Shown one piece after another: positions 22,078 through 33,821 of a stretch of 64,000 bases of DNA. The stretch comes from Mercurialis annua (Eukaryota; Streptophyta; Magnoliopsida; Malpighiales; Euphorbiaceae), in the NCBI RefSeq assembly GCF_937616625.2, contig NC_065570.1, positions 40,493,665 to 40,557,664 of the forward strand. Direction: 5' to 3'. Position numbers and translations under genes: made by a program. The stretch's first letter is position 1. Every line of letters starts with the position of its first letter. Under the pieces are notes generated by a model. It saw nothing but the letters and a program-made list of their open reading frames with translations, searched no databases and had not been told where the DNA came from.

Positions 22078-24958
22078 TGTCACGACCCGAATTCCACCCT
22101 AATCCAAGTCAGGACCGGCACTAGGGAATGGGAATGGTTGTTCCAAAACCCGCAGCAAGCCTAGAACCTCTAGAAATATTTTTGCAAATATTACTGGATC
22201 GCATCTCGCGCACGATCCGTTTTCAGAAAATACTGTTAAAACTTATCTCTGTTAACGCAAACACATTTCTGAAATATACATATAAGTCAAAATATGGTTT
22301 TCAAAAGTACTGGTTGGATAACCGCATTATCTCAGCCCTCGCTTCCTTCTGAAAGCTTGGCGTGGTGATCACTGGAAACCAGGGACTTAAGTCTCGCATG
22401 CCTTAACACATAGGCATCCCTGTTCCGGACCACACGCCACTCTTAATATTTTGAATAAAATAATACGGACACCTCTCCATCTCGCAACGATGGTATTAAA
22501 CATATTAAAACAACGAACCGGTTACACATAACCGACATATATAAAACATACTGTTTTTTACCCTCCCAAAAACACAAGACGCAGCCACCTAAAAGGCATA
22601 TACAAGTGACAAGATCCTATTAGAGTATCTAAACAGAGGACTAGTGGCACGGCTGCTGGTATATCACACTTATACTATTGCAGCATTATAAGAGTACAAA
22701 ACATATGTACAATACCAAAAGAAAAGCTCCCCTAAAGCAGGAACGTGGAAGCTCGACAGACCTCAAAGCTCATTGCCTGAAAATGGAAACAACAACGGGG
22801 TTAGAAATATAAATATTTATGATTGAGTAAACAGTTTACAGATCAATACCAAAATCGCATCATATATATATATAACGGTCATATATATAAAATATGACCA
22901 ATACGTCGATCCATATGAAACCCTACTCCATAATTTTCCTATTAGAAAAACTCGCCTCATGAGGATACAGATAACAGAATAAAGACTGTGAACTAAATCA
23001 TTATCGTCTAATTTTGTATCCTTGTTACCTGGACCATAATCATGAAACTGCCATCGCGGTTTAAATCGCGACCGTAACCGTATTGCTGACGTCTCAGGGT
23101 TCACTTGTGAAGTCAGGGCATTCACTTTCCCGATGACTTAACACAACAGACAAACCTCTATACCTCGATAGAAGTATATCTAAAATCGGTGTCGGTGATC
23201 ACACAACCCTATTGCCGCCCAATAGATAGCTAGTTCGAATGGACCTCTCTTAGCTATTTTATACTACTGCGATTATGGATTTAAAATAGTTGAATATTCA
23301 TATTCAAAAGTAAACACATAATCTCACAATACTGCTAAGTTATTACTTAGCCTCGTCGTATATATGATAGACTCCCCTGAGTCCTGGTTTGACTACTGGA
23401 CAGCTAGTCGAATCAAACGTACAAAACACACAGGAAAATACATCAATACTTATTTATGGTATAAACATCTAAATCTAGGATCCTAGGCTTAGTCAAAGCA
23501 TTTAAACATATAACATGTAGCACTTAGGGTCTCGTTCTTTTAAAAACAGTTTGAATCGTCTTCACCTCAAGCAAACGTTTAGACTTCACTCTAGAAGTCC
23601 TTTTAGGTATAGCAATACCAAATTAAAATCATTTAATAGTATAGACTCAATTACCAAAATAATTCGCATTCGTATACTAATTGTTTTGCAAAATCGTTTG
23701 CTAAATCTTTTATATCGGTTAAACGTCGACTTTAACTCTTTTAAAGTGCTTTTTAAACGTTTAACATTACTTTTAGTATCTCATTTTAAAAGTCTTTAGG
23801 TTTACATTTAAAAACATTTCTTTAAAATGTTTTAGGTTCGTTCGGAAAACACGTCGAGTTACTAAAAGAAAACATCTCGGAATCGCCCCTCGAAAGTCTG
23901 CCGAAAAAGTCTGAAAATCCCCCGACGTACGCGCACCATCGAATCACTATGCGTCTGCACAGAACTAGCTGTGCGGGCGCATAGTTGACTTGCTATGCGC
24001 TCGCACAGACTGCACTCTGCGGGCTTACAGCTCCGGGAAAATCTTTTCCCGGGCCGTTCCGACGTGCTTATTTAGTCCAAAACGTCAAAAACACCCTATT
24101 TCAATGTCCTACTACACATACACACAATCAATTCACAATTGGGACGTATAATTTAATAGTTCAATTAGGTAACCGTTTATAAACGAATATATATTTAAAT
24201 TATATCAAAATAAATGTTTAATACGCGTTTAATACCGCGATTACTTGAGTAATCGTCGAAGGAACGGAGTTGGAATCGAGAAACTGACGGAGCGGATCGA
24301 AACCGTAACTCACATTGTTCTCCAAAAGCCAAGCATCTCTCATTTCTTTTGAGAACTAAAGAAATGAACATCTGACTCTCGTCTCTATTCATTTGCAACA
24401 TATAAATATGTTTTGGCTAAAGTGTGTTTTAGTACTATCTCAATCACGCACTTTAAACCAACTTCTTAATTAGTCGTTCGTAGCTTAAACGGAAACGACT
24501 TCCGAATGTCGTGAAAATTTACCCAAAAATCTAATAAAATATTAAAAGAATAAAAATATTATTTTTATTCTCATCCGACTTATATTTTATTTTTATAAAT
24601 TATTTTCGATTTATTAGGTCTATATTGACCGCGCTTGATAGAATTTCTACTTCAAAATTTTATCAAATTTTCACGATAACCTTTTTAAAATATTTCACAA
24701 ATATTGGCACCGAAAATATTTGCACGGGACTTATCAATTATTCTGCACCCAATTCATAAGTTTATATTATTCCCGTTAACTATATAAATATCCAGATTTA
24801 AATTTCCAAAAATTTAAATTTGAAATTCTATTGCCACAATTGAATTTTAGGGACACTTGTGAATTAAATTTATCCTTAAATTTAATTTACGTACTCCCGT
24901 CTAATAAAATATTAGACACGTGGCAATATTTTATCCCTTATAATTATGGGATGTTATA
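22078..24958 (-). mobile_element. 5' LTR of an old minus-strand Ty3 element
   Basis: On the - strand it starts TATAACATCCC (probably a decayed TGTAACATCCC) at 24958 and ends GGGTCGTGACA at 22078, 2881 bp. Its end resembles that of the solo LTR at 26487-29373 (GTCACGACCC, ACCGG, CACTAGGG and CAAAACCCG words near 22080-22160), so the two families are related but distinct. A primer-like site follows directly. No target duplication could be read because the partner LTR is not identified. It holds no supported gene; frames at 22817-23125 and 23551-23799 are chance frames. Confidence 0.75.
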
Positions 24959-24979
24959 GTTATTTCCAAAAAGAGATTT

Positions 24980-26089
24980 CTAGATCGCAAGGCACTCATC
25001 CAATCGATCCACCAGGTATGCTTTTTTATCATGATTGATCTTGTGGCGACGTTCAGTGTCAAAACCATAATTGAGCCACAAAGGAGGAAGTGTCAGTAAA
25101 CGACATAATAGATCGGCGGAACGACTGAATGTTTCTGCAAAAAAGGTGATTACATGATCTATTGTTGGCATGATCATTCGACATTCCAGCAAAGTATATC
25201 GATCCGCATCCATTCCGGAAAGTACAAAGTCAACTACATTTCAACCACCCACATCGGGCCGCTAGGAACTTTGTGCCAAATGGGATCGTTGCAGGGAATG
25301 GTTTCGTGTAGACCTTGGTAAATTAATGCCAAAATATTCTCACCAAGATTTAGGTGCCGACCATCAGCGAGTGCGACTACAATCCATTGATATTCTTTTG
25401 TTACTTTGTAAGAAGTGGAACAAATCATGAATTTGCAAAGTAAATATGTTAGGAAATCTATGTGTTCTTCACGATCCGGTTCGGCAATGGTTTTCTTATA
25501 AAGTTTCAAAAAGCTATTGAAATCCATAGCCAAACAATTTGCACCTATTTGGATCGTCGAAGTTATGGGAGACAATTTAGGAGTGATCTATTGGACAAAG
25601 ATTGGCACACTGCGTACACGCATGATCCAAAAGCGTGACAGTCATTGAGCCAAAACAAAAAGTGAAACCATTAATTGAAATCGACCAAAAAAGAGCCGAA
25701 CCAAGAAGATAATGTCAGCAACAAGGCATGTCGATCTGGACAAGACTCATAAGATCAACAATACCAATATCATGCCATAATGGTTCGAAGAAGGCTTTAA
25801 GTCATAAAACTAATAGTTTAAAATCTGGAGTAGGATTTGGCCAATTGCGAAATTGTTCTTGAATCGTAACTGAATCTGGATAGTTGATGGAGAATCGTGG
25901 TGGTGTGTGATCATGGAACGGATAAGCAATCTCACCTAATGAAGACGGTTGTTGAAACAAAGGGCCAACATATGCACAATTGGAGTCAAAAGGAATCGAT
26001 ACCTTAGTAGTTGCAGAGGAGGCTTCTGAACGGTGGAAGGAGATTTGAGCTTGAAACTTTGTCGCGAGGTTGGGATCGACACGAGACAT
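24980..26089 (-). pseudogene. Plant mobile domain (PMD, MAIN-like) gene remnant
   Basis: On the - strand an ATG at 26089 opens a 95-residue stretch. After a stop, the same frame continues with FEPLWHDIGIVDLMSL (about 25787), GSALFWSISINGFTFCFG and SMTVTLLD (about 25640). The G(E/S)MT(V/I)TLxD motif after a GFxFxxG block is characteristic of plant mobile domain proteins. A frame change then leads to 25234-25575 with FLTYLLCKFMICSTSYKVTKEY and IVVALADGRHLNLGENILALIYQGL, the usual second half of the domain, and to 24980-25213. Stops (after 25802 and near 25716) and shifts break it. PMD proteins occur both as host silencing factors and inside transposons. No terminal repeats were found around it, so its origin is undecided. 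Confidence 0.7.
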
Positions 26090-26486
26090 ATGAAAAAATG
26101 AAAAATTGGTGAGAAAGATCGGAAGTCAAAGGGGTAAGTTCGGCACGTACCTTTTGAGTTTTGAGAGAAAAAAGGAGTTGAGCTTTCTTTTTATAGTCAA
26201 GAACATATGATAATGAAGAAATAAGACTATAAGAAGAAAGTGGCATGTCTCTAAAGCTGGGCCTAATAGGATGAAACAAGCCCAAAATTCTAAATTATAG
26301 GCTTGTTGGGAACATTGTTGACACCGGCCAAAAAATAAACCCAATGATGAATGGGCTTATATGATGGGTATTAAGCATAAAGCGCTAATTCAGATTACAT
26401 CCATAATAGCCACTTTTTATGTTTGTTAAATTAGGTTGAAATAAAGACTTTGTGTCTCAATAGGTTTTTATTTTAAGTAGTTGAGT
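26090..26486. other. Leader region of the PMD remnant, otherwise unassigned
   Basis: No gene or repeat recognised. The overlapping minus-strand frames at 26004-26285 and 26126-26344 have no domain signature and are probably leader sequence of the pseudogene below. TGAGT at 26482-26486 is one copy of the target duplication of the next element. Confidence 0.35.
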
Positions 26487-27079
26487 TGTCACGACCCATT
26501 TTCATGAATCGCGACCGGTGCTAGGGTATGGGTAATGTAGTACCAAAACCCGTAGCTAGCCTTTCAATTAACATATAAACACAAAAAAACCTGCAGAAAA
26601 CCAATGCTCGGGGGCAACCGAGACTTCAGCCTAAATCTAGCAGTTACAATATTCAACAGTTAATATAACATGCTTATCCAATTCCGAGTCTAAAATAGAT
26701 TTATCATAAACCAATGTAAATAATATAACATGCCAAAGCAATATAACCAGTCGAACCAATCCGACAAAATATATATTAATAATAAAGGCGTCTAGTTACT
26801 ACTGCGTTCTAAGAATAAAACAGTTTTATAGTTTTATCAAAAATAAATGGAACCTCCGAGGGAAAGTAAATGCGGAGATCACCAGACTCTCTCAGATCAT
26901 AACCCTGGGGAAAATTGGGAAAACAACGGGGTCAGATATACTGAGATGAGTTTATACCACTATCTACATTTATTAAGTGGAAAACCTTTAAAACCGTTTA
27001 AAACATTTAATAACGATATTACGAATAATAGTTGGAACCCTAATCCACAATTCTAAATAATAAACATAATCCAATAGGT

Positions 27080-27205
27080 CTGGTCCCGAGAGCTGAGCTA
27101 CACCGAGTTACCACTGACCACACTTATACCAGAGTCCCGAGAGCTGAGCTACACCGAGTTACTCTAATTGGTCCCGAGAGCTATGCTCACACCGAGTTAC
27201 CACAT
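27080..27205 (-). repeat. Three tandem units with CCCGAGAGCT and ACACCGAGTTAC words
   Basis: Units near 27085, 27135 and 27172 share CCCGAGAGCT, a 4-9 bp gap, then ACACCGAGTTAC. Spacing is 51 and 37 bp. The same motif in the other orientation is at 4468-4640. Confidence 0.8.
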
Positions 27206-27319
27206 TTCCATATATACCTTACCCAGATCAATACCAGTGCGCACGCAGTCCTAATGATGCCCATTAGGTAGTATGTTCCAACTAGAAGCCATAAAATAAA
27301 AACAGTTCGTAATATACGT

Positions 27320-27322
<3 letters not shown>

Positions 27323-27360
<38 letters not shown>
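27323..27360. repeat. (AT)19 microsatellite
   Basis: An uninterrupted AT dinucleotide run of 38 bases inside the solo LTR. Confidence 0.97.
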
Positions 27361-27365
<5 letters not shown>

Positions 27366-29076
27366 TAACAATTTACTTAATAAAGCGGTAAATAGTAAGT
27401 ACAAACTCACTGCTTGCTCATCCACGTGAAAACCGGCAAGCAACTAATCTTGGTTCGCCTCTGGAGCACGAACAATAGACGGGTCTAGACAAATAAAATA
27501 ATTATTAAAAACAGACCCTAACGCTAGAGAGTACTAGACACCACATCGGACTAGCACAATTAACACGTCGGAATTAAATAGTCCAAAGCAACACAGAAAT
27601 ACCCAATAGGTAATAAGGCCCAATTAATACAAGTCTATTGAGTTCTCGCTTAAAATCCAATTTATAAATATTATATAATAATCTTTAAATAATAATTAAT
27701 TTTCCAAATAGTGGGTTAGCCGAGTTATCATTAACTATCAAGCTAAACTCACTTGTCGGGTGACCCAAGTCTAACCCGACTAAAAACGTTTATCAAATAT
27801 AAACCCGAGTTTATATTTATAAAATAATTTCATAAAATAATAAACCATTTTAAAAGCGGAACTCAATAACTTCAATTTCAAGTAACCCAAGTTACAACCC
27901 AAAACTTAATTAAATACATCTTATAAAAGCTTAGGGACTAAATTGTACTTTAGCCTATTAGGTGCTAATTTTTTCTTTAGCCAATTTGATAACCAAAATC
28001 AATTTAATTGCTTTTATTTATATTTAAAACAAAATATAAAATAACCAACCAACGATCCACTTAATTAAGTTATAAAATAAGTTCAGGGGCTAAATTGTAA
28101 TTTAGCCAAATTCATGCCAAATTGATATTATTAATTAAATAGAATGACCCGAGTAACTATATTAACTAAATTTATAATTAATTATCGTTTTCAATATTTA
28201 ATTTGTAAATCAAAACAAAATCCAAGTTATTAGGTAAAGTTAAACTTAAAGGATTAATTTTCTTTAAGCAAAATAATTTGGTGGTTATGGTGGCTATTTA
28301 GCCATCATTTTCCTTTCAAAATGCAACAAACCCCGCCCATCAAACACACCTAGCAATTCACCATTCTTTTGTTATTGAACCTAATCAGAACTTCAATCTA
28401 TAGATTTTTTAATCCATTAAACATCATTCTTGAATTAAACAACAATCCTAATGATCAAACAAGCAACTAAAAACACAACCCAAGTTACAGTAATAAGAGT
28501 TTGGAATCGGCAAAAATGAATCGAGCGAGGAAGAATGGTATAACTCAATCCGAAAGCTTTAAACTGTTAACTACTAAGCATATCAATGGATTCGTAGCCA
28601 TTAAACAAGAATATCATGGGCAACAAGGAAAAGGAGTATCGACAGTAACTCATACTACCCAAAACAGAATTATAATAACCCAAAACGGAAACCGTACGAC
28701 GAATGGAACGAGATCGATAGCGTACCGTTCAATGAAAATGAGGTGGGGGATTGAAGATACTCGAGTCTAGAATCCACGGGATCAAACGAAACCAATTTCG
28801 ATCTAGAAACGAGAGAGAACGATCAAAAATACGGAATTGTCGTTTAATACCAAAACTGAAATCTGACGAATTAAAGAACTTACTGAGGCAGCGACTTTGA
28901 AGTACGATTACAGCTTCGATTCTCAGCAAATGAACAAGAGGAAGACGGCTAGGGTTTATTTGCAGCGTGGTGAAGATTTTCTATTTAGAAAAAGTCCTTA
29001 AATATCGAGAGGAATTAGGTCAAAAAACGAGTGCGAAGTGGGCTGGATGTTAAGCTCGCATGGGCTGTTACATTCT

Positions 29077-29264
29077 CGAACGAGACTCAGCCATTTAAGG
29101 CTGAGTCTCGTTCGGGAATCCTGGTCTCATACGAGACCAGGCTTAAAATGCCATGAGTCTCGTACGAGACCTTCAGTTCTCGTACGAAACTCACAACTTT
29201 CGAATCAGGTCTCTTTTGAGACCTGATTCGAAAGGTGTGGTTCAACCCTTTTGGTTGAACCACA
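29077..29264 (-). repeat. Array of perfect hairpins near the LTR 5' end
   Basis: Five inverted repeats stand side by side in 188 bp. Arms are 29077-29092 with 29099-29114 (16 bp, 6-nt loop), 29120-29128 with 29133-29141 (9 bp, 4-nt loop), a 14-base palindrome at 29157-29170, 29197-29213 with 29218-29234 (17 bp, loop TTTT), and 29236-29247 with 29253-29264 (12 bp, 5-nt loop). All arms are perfect. Four of the five share GTCTC/GAGAC in their arms. The array is about 110-300 bp from the 5' end of the LTR on the - strand. Confidence 0.93.
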
Positions 29265-29378
29265 ACCCGAACTGAAGTGCCCTTAATTCAAAATAGCCAC
29301 GAATCGAACCACAAAACCAGAAAAATATCGGAACGATTAAAATAATAAATTTAAAATTTTACGGGATATTACATGAGT

Positions 29379-30225
29379 CCTAGTTGGTTTATTTTCTCTA
29401 TTATTGGGGGGGTCTTGTCCATATAAACATATGGCATTTTTATTAATAATTTTTTTACGCATTATTCATCAAACAATCAAATCAAAGCTCAGGCTTTTAT
29501 CTTAATATTAGGATTAAAACTTAACTTATGAGTAGTTTGGAAATCAATCCCGCTTAGGTTTCTTAATCTCCGGATCAATACTGATAATGTTTTAGTATAA
29601 TTAGTTACTTTTATTTTTTGAGTGAGACCTGGTTAACGTGTTCCGATTAAAGTATTAAACGGAAACAGATCCCCTTACAAAAATTCAAAGATTCGAACTT
29701 GGTCTAAAAAAAACCTTGGAAACAAATAAGAGAAGAAGAAACACGCACAACGTCAACAAATCGAGTTTTAATTCCAAGAGAATCAAAATTACATTAGGCA
29801 TTTCAGGTACGAGTGACATTTAAGGAACACGGAGAGTCATAATTAACGTTTGGAAAGATCGAAAGGATTATTAAGTGAAAGAAACCGGTATGGTTAATGG
29901 GACTAGAAATGTCTTGAAATTGCAGTGTACCATAGAAGTTTGCTACTAGAATTGTCAGAGATTTTCATACAAGTAACAAGATTCAACTAAGAAGGTATGA
30001 ATATTGTATATACGGATGGATATATAATAAATATTGGAAAGTTAATCGAATGATTGACTCTAGTACAAGTACTTGCATTATCAAAAGATGTGCAGGGATT
30101 ACAGTATATTAGATACTTAAGAATTATGATTCATTGGGTAGTTAAATGTCAACTGAAGATATGATTTGATCAAGTTATAAAATAAGATTATCAATGATTG
30201 AGAATGCAAAAGGTTAGTTTGCCAA
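29379..30225. other. Unassigned non-coding DNA between two elements
   Basis: No supported gene, repeat or domain on either strand. It is continuous with 39352 onwards apart from the Copia insertion. GCCAA at 30221-30225 is the Copia target duplication. Confidence 0.4.
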
Positions 30226-30704
30226 TGTTGGGGCAGCGGGACACGAGTGTCCGGATCGTATATTTAAATTCAAAATTGGAATTCCAACAATCCGGATCCA
30301 GAAATTGATCATATCAATAACAAATGGATCGTCGTATCATCTAATAATTAAAGCACGCATCTAGAAATCATAAGAAGAATACCTATGTCGATTCTCCAAC
30401 GATTCTTGTAGTCCCGATAGTACGGCGACATCAAGCTCGTCTACACGAGTATGCGTCCGATTGAATCCTCGCCTTGAAGTAATCCGCAAGAGTTCCTCTT
30501 GCCGAGCAACCCTAACCTCAAACTCTCGCCGCGATTACGTCTTTGCTCGGATGTATGAAAAACTTTCGCCAAGCTTTTCTATGATTGATGATTACTTGAA
30601 CTCTTTCAAATATGCTCTTCTAAGTGTGGTGTGTGTAGAATGAGCAAAGGCAACCTCTATTTATAGGGTAGAGCTTTGTTTAAGAATGAAACACCTCGCA
30701 CACC

Positions 30705-30860
30705 AAGCAAAGGTGTTGCCACCATTCGACGCCTCATATGCTAGGTGTCACACACTAAGCAAAGGTGTTGCCACCATCTGACACATCACATGCTAGGTGT
30801 CATACATCAAGCATAGGTGTTGCCACCTTCTGACATGTCGTATGCTAGGTGTCACACACA
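30705..30860 (-). repeat. 52-bp tandem repeat, three units
   Basis: The word AAGCA(A/T)AGGTGTTGCCACC recurs at 30705, 30757 and 30809, a 52-bp period. The 5' LTR has the same array (37815, 37867 and 37919). The solo LTR at 1173-3160 has about one unit. Confidence 0.85.
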
Positions 30861-31410
30861 TAGACATACATGACATCATCACGTGACATCATCGTGACAT
30901 CATCGCATGACATCATCGTGACATCATCATATTAACTTGGATAAAATACAATTAGGTGCCTACTAATTTATAACTCTTACAAATTAGTCCCTGTATTTGT
31001 TTTTTCATCTTAGATTAATTTCTGAGATATGCTAGTATCTATATGAAATCGATCTCTCGTAAACTCAATCGGTTGCACACCCTATTGTGTGTGACTAACT
31101 AGGTTCATATCTATATGACAACGAGAGTCATAAGAAACGCCTTTCTTATATTTAATAATTAAATCCCATTAATTATTAATTCTCGTAGATCGTGAGTGAT
31201 GTCTAGCAACATATCATGACTCCCAAATAGATATGAATGTTTAGATGCATTCTTTATGAACCAATGTTCATAATTACCGTAAACACAAAATTCCCTTCAT
31301 CTAAGATTTCGATCTCGACTAGTGTCACGGTTAACTCAAACACTGTTTGTCTTGATTATATGACCTCATCTCAGTTCTTATTCTTGATAAATATGACTTC
31401 AACTAGAAAC

Positions 31411-31716
31411 AACTTTCTAAGTAAGTCATATACACCTGCGCAGGTTTTATCATTCATCAAGAACAATTTGAGATAGCATAGAATCTTTTCTCCATTCATC
31501 CGGAGTGATAAATCCTCTCTTGGTTAAACCCCTATCTCCATATACAACTAACTAGAGGAAAACAACTTTCTAAGTAAGTCATATACACCTGCGCAGGTTT
31601 TATCATCCTTCAAGAACAATTTGAGATAGCATAGAATCTTTTCTCCGTTCATCCGGAGTGATAAATCCTCTCTTGGTTAAACCCCTATCTCCATATACAA
31701 TTAACTAGAACCAACA
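31411..31716 (-). repeat. 153-bp tandem duplication
   Basis: AACTTTCTAAGTAAGTCAT starts at 31411 and again at 31564, and the two copies run almost identically for 153 bp. Neither the 5' LTR of the same element nor the solo LTR at 1173-3160 has the second copy. Confidence 0.93.
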
Positions 31717-32279
31717 CATCCCGCGACCCTAGCTCATGAAAGATCTAGGGATAATGAGTATCAAACTCTAATCACTTATATACAAGATAGTGTCACCGCA
31801 AGTCAATGGACATATGTACAATTATGAAATAGATGACATTATATTGACTTTGATGAAATAACATGTATAAGTCATCTAGCGTCACTTGTTCGACTCACTC
31901 AAACCCTTTGAGTGTCCATATGTTTATTCTGATCCCCATAAAGTAGTATGAGACTCACTGCTTCCTATAATAAGTAATTCTTTACTAATCATGAGAATAA
32001 ACAGAGGTGACGATCTTTCCGGGATAATGCGATGTCCTTATTCGAAGGACCCCATCGATCGTGAACGGTTATTTAGATCACTTGTATAATAGAATCTGTC
32101 ACTCATATTCTCAACACCTTAAGAATAGATTCTATCATAATGTGATAAGGACAATATGCAATAAATAAACACTTAGTTGATGAGGCACTTAGTTCAAATG
32201 AAACATATATATCATTGCCAATGGGATTTGTTTATACAAGTATAAATACAAAATGGTCCTAGGGCACATACAACTAACA

Positions 32280-32290
32280 ATCTCCCACTT
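32280..32290 (-). other. Polypurine tract of the Copia element
   Basis: AAGTGGGAGAT on the - strand lies directly before the 3' LTR start. This is the standard Copia plus-strand primer tract. Confidence 0.85.
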
Positions 32291-32293
32291 GCA

Positions 32294-33040
32294 CTAGTGC
32301 CATTGGCTACTATATCTAAGCCCCATCTTCTCAAGATGTAAATCTAATTGACTCTGGGTCATGGGCTTTGTCAGTGGGTCAGCCGTGTTATCGGCTGATG
32401 CTATCTTTTTGAGAGACACATCTCCCTTTCCAACAATCTCTCGGATAATATGATAACGCCTTTCTATATGTTTGGATTTCTGGTGAGAACGGGGTTCCTT
32501 TGCCTGGGCTATAGCACCATTGTTGTCGCAGAAAAGAGGAACCGCTGACTCAATGGTAGGAACCACACCAAGTTCGGAAACGCACTTCTTAATCCAAACA
32601 GATTCCTTTGCAGCATCTAATGCCGCAATATACTTGGCTTCTGTGGTGGAATCTGCAGTGGTTTCTTGTTTGGAACTCTTCCAACTCACCGCTCCTCCAT
32701 TACATGTGAATACGAATCCGGATATAGACTTACTATCATTTATATCTGATTGAAAGTCAGAATCTGTAAAGCCGTCTATTTGTAGATCACCTCCTCCATA
32801 TGTTAAGATCATATCTTTAGTTCTTCTCAAGTACTTAAAGATATTCTTAACTGTCATCCAGTGTTCCGAACCTGATTTGGATTGATATCGGCTAGTCAAA
32901 CTAACTACATAGGCAATATCCGGCCTAGTACACAACATAGCGTACATAAGACTACCAATTGCCAAAGCATATGGTATCTTTGCCATTTCATCTCTTTCCT
33001 GAGATGTCTTTGGAGACATCCTTTGAAAGGTGAATTCCAT
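32294..33040 (-). pseudogene. Copia RNase H domain
   Basis: An open 248-residue stretch. It begins with the end of the reverse transcriptase (IPYALAIGSLMYAMLCTRPDIAY) and continues with the RNase H core: GFTDSDFQSDINDSKSISGF, a WKSSKQETTADSTTEAKYIA block and the LFCDNNGAIAQAK motif. It ends near the polypurine tract, with TADPLTKPM. In the family this domain removes the RNA strand during DNA synthesis. The piece is intact in itself but shifted against the upstream frame at about 33005-33045. Confidence 0.94.
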
Positions 33041-33806
33041 ACGTAACGGGAATCAGTCCTCTCTTAGAATTTTCCATAATGAACTTCTTCAATGTCATTT
33101 CTAAGTAGAGCCTTTGGGAGAGACCTATTATTCTCTTAGATCTATCTCTATAGAGTCTAATACCGAGAATGTAAGTTGCTTCTCCGAGGTCTTTCATGGA
33201 GAAAGTTTTGGATTACCAAAGATTTACAGAGGTTAACATACCGACATCATTTCCTATTTGTGAAATATCATCTACGTACAAGACTAGGAACGTGATTGCG
33301 CTCCCACTAACCTTCTTGTAAACACATGGTTCATCATCGTTTTTGATAAACTCGTAACTCTTTATGGCTTCATTAAAATGACGGTTCCAACTTCTCGAAG
33401 CTTGCTTCAATCCATATATGGATCGTTTAAACTTACACACCTTGGAACCTTCTTCGGATTCAAAACCCTTAGGTTGTTCCATATAGATTTCCTCCTCAAT
33501 ATATCCATTAAGGAATGCGGTCTTGACATCCATTTGCCAAACCTCATAATCTAAATGTGCAGCTATGGCAAGAAGAATCTGGATGGACTTAAGCATGGTT
33601 ACAGGCGAGAAATTCTCTTCATAATCGACTCCTTTCCTTTGGCGAAACCCTTTCGCAACAAGCCTAGCTTTAAAAGTCTCAACTTTTCCATCAGCGCCAA
33701 TTTTACGCTTGAAGATCCATTTGTTCCCTATTGGTATAATACCATCGGGTGGATCGACTAGCTCCCAAACTTGGTTACTGTACATGGAATCGATTTCGGA
33801 TTTCAT
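33005..33806 (-). pseudogene. Copia reverse transcriptase, one nonsense codon
   Basis: From 33806 the frame carries the Copia reverse transcriptase: NKWIFKRKIGADGKVE, KARLVAKGFRQ, a VDYEENFSPV segment, QMDVKTAFLNGYIEEEIYM, SIYGLKQASRSW and the catalytic LYVDD (near 33270, both Asp kept). The usual ILLIGND after the active site reads ISQIGND. A TAA at 33213-33215 interrupts the frame, which resumes with MKDLGEATYILGI at 33197 before shifting near 33020. It is in the same frame as the integrase part across a TGA at 33822-33824. Confidence 0.94.
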
Positions 33807-33821
33807 AGCTTCAAGCCATCT

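Larger units (their letters stand above)
26487..29373 (-). mobile_element. Solo LTR of a Ty3-type element, 2887 bp
   Basis: On the - strand it starts TGTAATATCCCG at 29373 and ends GGGTCGTGACA at 26487. It is flanked by a perfect 5-bp target duplication, TGAGT (26482-26486 and 29374-29378). No internal region is present. The terminal sequences are typical of plant Ty3 LTRs. It carries three CTCGGGAC-type tandem units, an (AT)19 run and, near its 5' end, an array of perfect hairpins. A second copy of the family, on the + strand, starts the window. Confidence 0.92.
30226..32279 (-). repeat. 3' LTR of the Copia element
   Basis: On the - strand it starts TGTTAGTTGTATGTGCC at 32279 and ends GCCCCAACA at 30226, 2054 bp. 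It contains three 52-bp units (30705-30860), a short GACATCATC array (30869-30931) and a 153-bp tandem duplication (31411-31716) that the 5' LTR lacks. Confidence 0.95.

Noticed and set aside
29236..29264. T-arm-like hairpin with GGTTCAA, possible tRNA gene
   Set aside because: No acceptor, D or anticodon arms fit around it; it is one of several hairpins in the LTR.
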